Assembly: GCA_951799445.1 (NCBI GenBank)
Contig: OX637289.1
Span: forward strand, 46,600,264 to 46,664,263
DNA length: 64,000 nt
Source: Pseudisothecium myosuroides
Lineage: Eukaryota; Streptophyta; Bryopsida; Hypnales; Lembophyllaceae
Direction: 5' to 3'
Shown here: positions 56,561 through 64,000 of the stretch, one piece after another
Numbering within the stretch: position 1 is the stretch's first letter
Layout: every line of letters begins with the position of its first letter
Made by a program: the position numbers and the translations under genes
Notes under the pieces: generated by a model
Seen by the model: only the letters and a program-made list of their open reading frames with translations
What the model was told of the DNA's origin: nothing
The model's database searches: none

Positions 56561-57129
56561 CCAATTAAATCCAGTGGGGATCCAAGGCCAAAAATTCCAA
56601 AACTTCCAAGTTGTGACTAAAGAACAAAGGGGAGGGAAGGAAGAGAGTCAACACCTCACATCACTCCTACACACATAATTGCACCCTCCACGTCACACCT
56701 GCACGCACACTTGAAACCTCCATTCTAACCAACCAAATATACACATGAGCAATGGAGGGAGATTAGGAAGAAGGAGATGAAATAGAGAACAAAAAGGAGA
56801 GAGACGATAAATAGTAACCTAGGTCTAAGCCTAGGTAGACTTAGGGAGGGAAATCTTGAGAATTTGTGGTGACCGTTGGGAGGAGGATTAGGATGACACA
56901 AAGGCAAATTGTGTAAGAGGGTAGGAAGGACATTTAAACCCTTCTCATAGTTTGAAACCATAGTGTAAGACTCATAAAAGCTTAGGTGGAATAATGTTAG
57001 TGTAGAAGAGAGGGGAAGAAAGAAAAGAAAAGGAGTAAGGGAAAGAGGGAGTTTAGGTCATCAAAAATTGTAATATTTCTCGATAAGCAGTGAGCTTGGA
57101 GAAAATTCAAAACAAAGCCAAAGACTACC

Positions 57130-57192
57130 ATGGAGCGTGAGGATGTACACGTGGACGTAGACGAAGTCATTTCCGACACCGGTAGTGAAGAG
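57130..57192 (+). CDS. Small first coding exon, left arm (21 codons, then GTGAGT donor)
   Basis: ATG at 57130 encodes an acidic start (MEREDVHVDVDEVISDTG..EE) and meets GTGAGTTTT exactly at a codon boundary. The right arm has the same exon on the other strand (60893-60831). Between arms seven bases differ, four silent and three conservative (Arg/His, His/Tyr, Asp/Glu), which suggests past selection on the peptide. The next exon is probably at 59201 in the loop. The protein family is unknown; acidic N-termini of this kind are common in transposases. Confidence 0.45.
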
Positions 57193-57639
57193 GTGAGTTT
57201 TTGATTTAATCTTTGATGTTTCTCCCTAATTAGCATTTATTTCCCTAATCAGCTCTTAGAGCGTGATTAGCATCCGAGATTAGTGTAGATTAAAAGTTTA
57301 GATTCAAAAGTTGATAGATTAGGAATAGAGGTTTCCAAAAACAGCTTATAATTAAGATTTGACCGTAAACTGACCGTGTTAGGCTAAGTTAAGCGGTAAG
57401 GGGTAGAACGGAGGAATTTTAATTAAATTTGATCCACAAGGAACAATGGACGGAAATTAGGATTAGATTAGAAGGAGAATTTAGGATTAAAATTAGGGAT
57501 TAATTAGCAGGTAGAATTAGAATCAATTTACACTTTTACTTTTTTAAAGTTAAACTGCTAAGGCCAAAATCTAGAGTTAACTTTGTGAAGTTAAAAAATA
57601 GAATTAATTTAGAACTTAACCTAGGGGTTTCAACTCTCA

Positions 57640-58340
57640 AGTCAAATCTTAGGGTAGGTTCATGTAAGAATTAGAAGTCGATTAGGGAGTAAAAAATTAG
57701 AGTAGAAATAGAGGTTAACAGTAGAATTGAAAATCAACTTAGGAAGTAGATTTTTGAGTTAGGAATAGAGTAAAAAGTCAAAAGTCAAAAGTCAAAAGTT
57801 TAGATTAAATTAAAAGGTTAAATTTTAAGTTAATTGGGGAGTAAAAAGTGGGAGTGAAAAGCTAAAAGTAGAAGTTAAAAGTTAGAAGTAGAAGTAAAAT
57901 TTTAGAGTTAGTTGGAAGTAGAACATCTAGAGTCAAGGCGAAAACGTAGAGTCAACCCTAGAGGTTAAAATTGGGGATTAATTTTAGAAGTAAAAATTTA
58001 GAGTTAAAAGTCGAAAACCTAGAGTTAAATTAGGAATAAAAATCTACAGTAGAAAGTGAGAAGTTAGAGTTAACTTAGAGGGTAAATCTTAGAGTAGTTT
58101 GGAAATAAGAACATAAAATTAAAAGTGAAACTTAGAATTACCTTAGAAGGTTAAAACTTGGAAGTTAGAAGTTGAAGTTGATTTAGAAGTAAAAACCTAG
58201 AGTCAAAAGTCAAAACATAGAATAGAAGTCGGTAGTTAATACTTAAAGCCAAGTTAAAAGGATAAAAGTCTGGAGTTTCATTTAGAGGTTGAAAATTAGA
58301 GTAAGAGTTGGATTTTAGAATTAGGCTTTAGAAGTAGAAC
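57640..58340 (+). repeat. Low-complexity intron DNA rich in GTTAGAAGTAGAAGT/AAAAGT
   Basis: Degenerate purine-rich words (AAAAGTCAAAAGT, TTAGAGTTA) fill this part of the left arm. Its pyrimidine-rich mirror fills 59690-60560. This is the region between the small exon and the loop. Confidence 0.6.
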
Positions 58341-58955
58341 TTCTAGGTGGGGTCTTAAAAACCCACGATAGTCTTAGAGGTTCATGGAAGGAACATAGGG
58401 GTTCCCCTTTTTACGCAGTTAGGAACGTTAGAAATGACGCCAACTACCCAGTCTACCCTCGACATAGGATAGATAGTTAGGGAGTTAGAATTTCACCATC
58501 ACCCTGAACATCGCAGTTAACTTGTGAGTCACTACATGCATTACTAATTATTCGCTGCCATCCACGACCCTTAAGAACCGTTAGCAAAAAAGATCCATTG
58601 CTTGGAAGGCACAGTGGACCGCGCTCACAACACCCCCATATATTAAAAAAGTGGATAAAGGCATAGAACCTGGTCGGTGTTCGCTCTATTACCAAGGGTG
58701 GGTAATCCAGCGCCCACAGACGCCGTAATTGTGTGGACGTTGGATGCCGCGAAGCTAGTGGAGATCTCCGATTTTTACAACGTCACGAACCACATCGTGT
58801 ACGAATAACTAACGTGGGGGAATCAGATGCTTGGTTTGCGGAACGTATGGATTCACCGTTTGCAACCAACGAATGCTCTGGAGGACCCCGTTAATCGGAG
58901 GAACAGCTCAGTGCACAATGATCGCCAATATGCTATATGTCCTGGACCCTCACTG

Positions 58956-59170
58956 TTATCCTCGACCCGAGGATAATAGATCAATTGCGTAGCTTAAAGC
59001 GTGTTTTTTTAGGAGGATTAGTTAGACATTGACTGTGTGGTTCTCGTGAACTGTTATCCTTGACCCGAAGATAATGGATCAATTGCGTATCTTAATGCGT
59101 GTTTTTTAGAAGGATTAGTTAGACATCGGTTGTGAGGTTCTCGTGAACTGTTATCCTTGGCTCGAGAATC
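58956..59170. repeat. Palindrome cluster C (three copies) in the loop
   Basis: Copies at 58956-58976 (TTATCCTCGA/CCCGAGGATAA, a full palindrome), 59054-59074 and 59151-59170, about 97 bp apart. They stand directly upstream of the splice acceptor at 59200, as clusters A and B do in their genes. Confidence 0.85.
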
Positions 59171-59200
59171 GTTGATCCTGACTTTCTTTTGGTTTTGCAG

Positions 59201-59518
59201 CTTTTTACTGATCACGTCGTTAAGCGGTTTAAGAGCATTAATCCGAAAAATGAAGGCAAATCAGTGAAGGGAGTGTGGGCGCTAGATTACCCACCCTTGG
59301 TAATAAAGCAAACACCAACCAGGTTCTATACCTTTATCCATTTTTTTAATATATGGGGGTGTTGTGAGCGCGGTCCACTGTGCCTTCCAAGCAATGGATC
59401 TTTTTTGCTAACGGTTCCTAAGTGTCGTGGATGGCAGCGAATAATTAGTAATGCATGTAGTAACTCACAAGTTAACTGCAATGTTCAGAGTGATGATGAA
59501 ATTCTGACTCCCTAACTA
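59201..59518 (+). CDS. Second coding exon in the loop, running into the right arm
   Basis: After GGTTTTGCAG the frame reads LFTDHVVKRFKSINPKNEGK, then KGVWAL, and enters the right arm at about 59262, where it continues as arm sequence to a stop near 59515. Phase matches the left-arm exon (both phase 0). The start resembles the lead-in to BED-type zinc fingers of hAT transposases, but the expected Cys pair is absent because the inverted arm begins there. It is probably a truncated transposase start. Confidence 0.35.
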
Positions 59519-60830
59519 TCTATCCTATGTCGAGGGTAGACTAGGTAGTTGGCGTCATTTCTAACATCCCTAACTACGTAAAAAGGGGAACCCCTATGTT
59601 CCTTCCATGGACCTCTAAGACTATCTTGGGTTTTTAAGACTCCACCTAGAAGTTCTACGTTTAAAAGCTATCCCTAAAGTTCCAACTCTTACTCTAATTT
59701 CCGACTTCTGAATGTAACTCTAGATTCTACTTCTTTAACTTGGTTCTAAATATTAACTACCAACTTTGATTCTATGTTTTGACTTTTGACTTTAGGTTTT
59801 TACTCCTAAATTAACTCTAGGTTTTGACTTTTAACTCTAAATTTTTATTTCTAAAATTAATCCCAAATTTTAACCTCTAGGTTTGATTCTTCGTTTTCAC
59901 TTTGACTCTAGGTTTTTACTCCTAACCTAACTCTAAAAGTTAACCACTACCTTTAACTTTTAACTTCTATTGTTAGCTTTTCACTTTAGCTTTTTACTTC
60001 CCGATTAACTCTAAAATTTAACCCTTAAATTTAATCTTTACTTTTGACTTTAGGCTTTTTCTCCTAAATTAACCCTAAAATCTACCCTTTAATTTTAACT
60101 GTAGGGTTTAACTTTTAACTCTGGAATTTACTTCTAAAATTGATCCTAAGTTTTAACCTCTAGGTTTGACTCTACTTCTAACTTTTACCTCTACTTTGAA
60201 CTTTGATATTTTCTATTTAATTGTTACTCCAGCTTTTACTTCTAAAGTTTAACTCCTATTTCTAACTCTAAAATCTATTTCTTCAATTGATTTTTAACTT
60301 CCGCTTTTGACTTCTATTTTTTACTCTAATTTTTGACTCCCTAATTAACTCTAAACTCTTACATGAACCTACCCTAAGATTTGACTTGAGAATTTAAACC
60401 CCAGTCAACTTCCAAATTAATTCTACTTTTTTAACTTCCCAAAGTTAACTCTAGATTTTTGCCTTAGAGGTTTAATTTTTAAAATTAACATGATTTGACT
60501 CTAATTCTAACCGCTAATTAATCCCTAATTTTAATCTAAATTCTCTTTCTACCCTAAATTCCTAAGTTCCGTCCATGGTTCTTTTTTGGATGAAATTTTA
60601 CTCAATTTCCTCCGTCCTACCCCCTACTACTTGACTTAACCTAACGTGGTCGATTTAAAGCCAAATCTTAAGTGTAATATGTTTTCGGAGACCTCTATCC
60701 CTAATCTATAAACTTTTGAATCTAAAATTTTATTTTGCACTAATCACGGCTTGCTAATCGCGCCTTAAGGGCTGATTAAGGAAATCAACGCTAATTAGGG
60801 AAAATACCAAGGATTAATTCAAAAACTCAC

Positions 60831-60893
60831 CTCTTCGCTGCCGGTTTCGGAAATCACTTCGTCCACGTCCACGTATACATCCTCATGCTCCAT
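60831..60893 (-). CDS. Small first coding exon, right arm (mirror of 57130-57192)
   Basis: The minus-strand ATG at 60893 encodes MEHEDVYVDVDEVISETG..EE and ends at a GTGAGTTTT donor (60830-60825). It is the inverted duplicate of the left-arm exon. No matching acceptor on the minus strand of the loop was recognised, so this copy may be non-productive. Confidence 0.4.
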
Positions 60894-62311
60894 GGTAGTC
60901 CTTTGTTTTTGTTTGATTTTTTTTCAAGCTCACCGCTTAAATTGAGAAAATATTACACCTTTTCAATCTAACTCCCTTCTTTCCCTTCCTCCTTCGTTTT
61001 CTTTCTTCCTCCCTCCTTCTACACTAGTACTATTCCACCTAAGCTTTTATGAGTCTTACACTATGGTCTCAAACTCCAAGGAGGTTTTTAAGATGCCAAC
61101 TATCCTCATACAATTTTGCCTTTGTGTCATCCTAATCCTTCTCTCAACGGTCACCACAAATTCTCAAGATTTTCTCTTAGGTCGACCTAGCTCTAGGCCT
61201 AGGTCACTATTTATCGTCTCTCTCACCTCTCCCCTATTTCATTCGATTTTCTTCTACCCTTCCTCCATTGTGTGTAGAGTGTTTTGTAGTTGTTGGTGAG
61301 AGTGAGGCTTCCTTGTGTGCAGGTACGGTGGTGCTCCGCTCTTTTCTCCCTCCTCCCTTTTTTGTGTTTAGACTCTAATCCTACTCCAACCTCACCTTGG
61401 CCATAAATTAGTCCAGCATCTTTTATTTTGTCTTGTTTTGGTTTTGTGTTCTGGTTTGAGAGAATACCAAAAAACCCAAAAAAAAGAGTCCAAGATGGGG
61501 GAGCCTGAACTAGGGCCCGATCTGTACTGCCGAGCCAAGCCCGCTTGGCCTCTTGGCTGGCTGGCCTTCCGGCTGGCTAGCTGGGGGGCAATCAAAAGAA
61601 TTTTTATTTTTATTTTTATTTTTTATTTTTTATTTTTATTTTATTAATTACTGGTTCTGAACTAGACTTGACTCGGTTCTGAACTGGATTTTTGGTTCTG
61701 GACTGGACTTGACTTGGGTTCTAAACAGGATTTTGGCTCGGGTTCTAAACTGGAATTTTGACTTGGGTTCTAAACTGGATTTTTGGGTTATGGTTCTAAA
61801 ACTGGATTTTTGCTATAAGTCAAATAAAGACTGGATTTTTGCTAAAAACTAAATAAAGACTGGATTTTTGCTAAAGGCTAAATAAAGACTGAATTTTTGC
61901 TACAAGCTAATAAAAGATGGGATTTTGCTAAAACTAGGGGGTAATAAAGCTTTGGGGTGCACTAAACTCTCTAAGACTTTGGGAAACCACTAAACTAAAT
62001 AAAACTTTGGGGAACAACTAAACTCTCTAAACTTTGGGAATAACTAAACTTTCTAAACTTTGGGAATAACTAAACTTCACTCAATGCAAAGGGACCTACA
62101 TATCTTGGAAGCTAAACTCTGGAGGTTTCCACAAAGGTCTTGGAAACTAGACTTTGGAACTAAACACGGAAGAGGTGCAAAGCTTCGCCGTTAAATTGAT
62201 TTTAACACCAACTTTAGGACTTCTTGACACCCCGGGGGTTCAAAGCTCCACCGTCTACACTTTTAACACACGCTTTAGGACTTTGACTTTGTCACTAGTT
62301 CAAAGCTTCGC

Positions 62312-64000
62312 TGTCGCAGCACAGAGTAAGTGAATTCCCTGTTATACTCTCAAAAACCACTCTAAAGCATAACAAAATGACTCTAAAGATCGAACCCACG
62401 AGATTCTGTGAAGTGTCTAGCTCTATTCCTAACTTAAGCTTCTGTCAGTCTCCAATTTCTACTTTCCGGTCCTAGATCTAAAACCGGAAACAACAACACA
62501 CCGAAAACAACGACCAGACCTCTCTGTATTTCTTCCGGCCTGTCAAGCTATTCGGTCCTGTGAAACTTCCACCACCCAGAATCCTACAACTTCTGATCCT
62601 GGAACTCCTCTGGACCGATCCGATCCGGTCCCCTCACACGTACTCTCACTCCACTCCGGTTTAATTTTGCCTCTGTTTCACCATCAGAGGGTTCGCCGCT
62701 TGCTTTTGAGAGTGGCAGGCCCGCCACTCCTTCCGTGACTTATAGTGGCTGAAGACCCACTTCTCTAATCCACTACTTCCTACACTAGCGCGGATCCGGT
62801 TTGATCTCTCACAACCACCCGGATAGCGATCCGGTTTGCAGGTCACACAAAGACCCCCCGTACGATCCTCTCATACTACAACGACCTTGATGCCAAGTTC
62901 CCTCCGTGCAAAGTTAGGTGATTACAAGCGAACCCGTCCGTTCCAACATCAACTAAAGTCCTTTCGTTTACCAACTAGGGCAGCGAGACCTCACGGGAGA
63001 TCGGGCACTCAATCGGATTTCCTATCCAGGAGCTCTAGCGCAACTAAGGACTCCTTCCCTATCCGCCTAGCCTAACAACGGCTTTCTCGCCCGGAATCGT
63101 GAACTGAAGAGGTGCCGAGGAACTGAAATCCGCTCCCAACACTTAGAATACCCACTCACATGCACATAAGAGCAAAACAAACACACTAAGGGGAGAAATC
63201 TCTCTAGAATCTGCACACATTTTCCTAACTCCTCACCAAAACAGCCCTGCCACGCGCGGGAGAGACGTACAACAAGGAATCAATAGAAAATGCACAAAAA
63301 CTCAAGGGAAAAGACTCTTAGTCTCCTTCGCAGAGACTGACTATATACATTTAAAACTCAAAAAGTCAACACAAAGCGGCCTGGAAAGTCCGCGCAGAAC
63401 TTTCGGTCCCCGCCGAGCCGGCCAGACCAGAAAACATCCGATCCAGACCAGACACATCCGGATCAAATCCGGTCCGGTCCTAACTAACAAATATTTACAA
63501 CTAAAATCCTAACTATCCTACCATAACCAGATCTACTCCTTGATCCGTTCCTTCGTCCATGACTTCGTCTTCGCCTTGGTGCACGCTCTAATCTTGATCC
63601 TCACCCTGATCTGGGGTCAGATCCATACTTTGATCTTTTCCCGGGTTCAGTGTGGGACTTCTGGGCGGGTCCGTTCCAAGCTGCTCGAAAACGTCCGTCA
63701 AGTTCCGGTTCCGCTCCCCTGTTTCACGTTCTGGGAGATCCGGTGATGAATCCAAGTTGATGGTGTGCGCGAGCTTCCTCCTACTCTTCTTTGACTGGGG
63801 AGTCCGATCCTTTCCTTCCGTCGGAATGCCCACGTTCGGAAAAGACCTGGGCATTGAAAGGTCGGACAGATGGAACGACCGTGACAACGTCACTCCGTTC
63901 AGCTTCCTGCTGCTCTCCTCCATCCGGTTTGCAGCCTCTCGCGCTTCCATCAAAACTAACTCCACCTTCTTGGAGTAGTCAGTCAAAATCCGGACCAACC
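62312..64000 (-). mobile_element. TCCGG/CCGG-rich mobile element (copy 3, related, cut by window end)
   Basis: It starts TGTCGCAGCACAGAG exactly where homology to the left arm of the inverted repeat stops. It shares with 40396-43877 the TGTCG start, a CTCTGTTT-ACC-TCAGAGGGTTC block (62671-62695, against 40660-40684), dense CCGG words and a minus-strand ORF. It is a related but clearly different subfamily. Confidence 0.7.
63588..64000 (-). CDS. Element-encoded coiled-coil protein, C-terminal part (partial)
   Basis: The frame is open at the window end and stops at 63588. It shows a helical part (LTDYSKKVELVLMEAREAAN) that corresponds to the segment ILVDFEVRIEGMLKEVR of the ORF at 41529-43427, followed by a Ser/Pro-rich, basic and acidic tail. 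The N-terminal part lies outside the window. Function unknown. Confidence 0.5.
   Translation of the reverse strand, partial: LVRILTDYSKKVELVLMEAREAANRMEESSRKLNGVTLSRSFHLSDLSMPRSFPNVGIPTEGKDRTPQSKKSRRKLAHTINLDSSPDLPERETGERNRNLTDVFEQLGTDPPRSPTLNPGKDQSMDLTPDQGEDQD

Larger units (their letters stand above)
55715..62311. mobile_element. Giant inverted repeat (foldback), arms of about 3 kb, loop of about 0.55 kb
   Basis: The left arm (about 55715-58720) is mirrored by the right arm (about 59262-62311). Matching landmarks: the ACGGCGAAGC repeats; GGAAACCTCCAGAGTTTAGC at 55894 against its complement at 62110; the frame at 56725-56961 against 61063-61299; the small exon at 57130 against 60893; and GGGTGGGTAATCC at 58693 against 59270. 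Arms are clearly diverged and have unequal indels. A TCCGG-rich element cuts the right arm at 62312, so the outer ends cannot be compared. Confidence 0.85.

Noticed and set aside
56725..61299. Paired ORFs beginning MVSN on opposite strands (56725-56961 and 61063-61299)
   Set aside because: They are mirror parts of the foldback arms with divergent peptides and different indels; treated as non-coding arm sequence.

Overview
This is a eukaryotic nuclear window, almost certainly from a land plant. The evidence is two spliced nuclear genes of plant type (a plastid-targeted bifunctional histidine-biosynthesis enzyme, HISN2, and the mitochondrial cytochrome c oxidase subunit 5b), TTTAGGG telomere-type repeats, and plant-style hAT, MITE and DUF7869 mobile elements. 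Very AT-rich intergenic DNA and many foldback repeats fit a repeat-rich genome. A seed-free plant is my guess from the element families; the species cannot be read from the sequence.

Left part (1-30 kb). At 1-1290 lies one end of a TCCGG-rich mobile element, almost identical to 42569-43877. AT-rich DNA with MITEs follows (1954-2937 has a perfect 8-bp target duplication). COX5b is on the minus strand in six exons (8837-11167) and HISN2 on the minus strand in five exons (16225-18569). Small hAT-type MITEs sit at 18920-19047 and 24733-24857, and a 563-bp MITE at 21102-21664. Between 26148 and 27345 there is a compact plus-strand unit: TATA box, about 250 bases without any ATG, four short ORFs in a row that encode nearly the same roughly 16-residue peptide with mostly synonymous differences, and an AATAAA signal. 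I regard this as the most novel signal in the window.

Middle part (30-54 kb). A DUF7869-type transposase-like gene (minus, 30204-33077) and an uncharacterised gene B (plus, about 38.3-53.8 kb) point away from each other. Both have a 5' UTR intron full of a 20-21 bp palindrome (TTATCYTCG..YCGARGATAA), and may be two genes of one mobile element. Between them lies a foldback of inverted 357-bp repeats. Gene B has been broken twice: by a 3.5-kb TCCGG-rich element (40396-43877, duplication GATAC) just after its splice acceptor, and by an 8.7-kb hAT element (44612-53288, duplication GTCTTGAT) inside its coding exon. The hAT carries a decayed DUF659/hAT transposase (minus), itself interrupted by a 564-bp MITE (47461-48024), a decayed protein-kinase-like cargo gene (plus, 50683-52262), and arrays of a GC-rich GGGCG.GGAC motif near both ends.

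Right part (54-64 kb). A giant inverted repeat (about 55.7-58.7 kb against 59.3-62.3 kb) has the same small coding exon with its splice donor in both arms. Its loop carries a second exon preceded by the same palindromes. Another TCCGG-rich element enters the right arm at 62312 and runs off the window. The insertion order can be partly read: gene B is older than the hAT, and the hAT is older than the MITE inside it.
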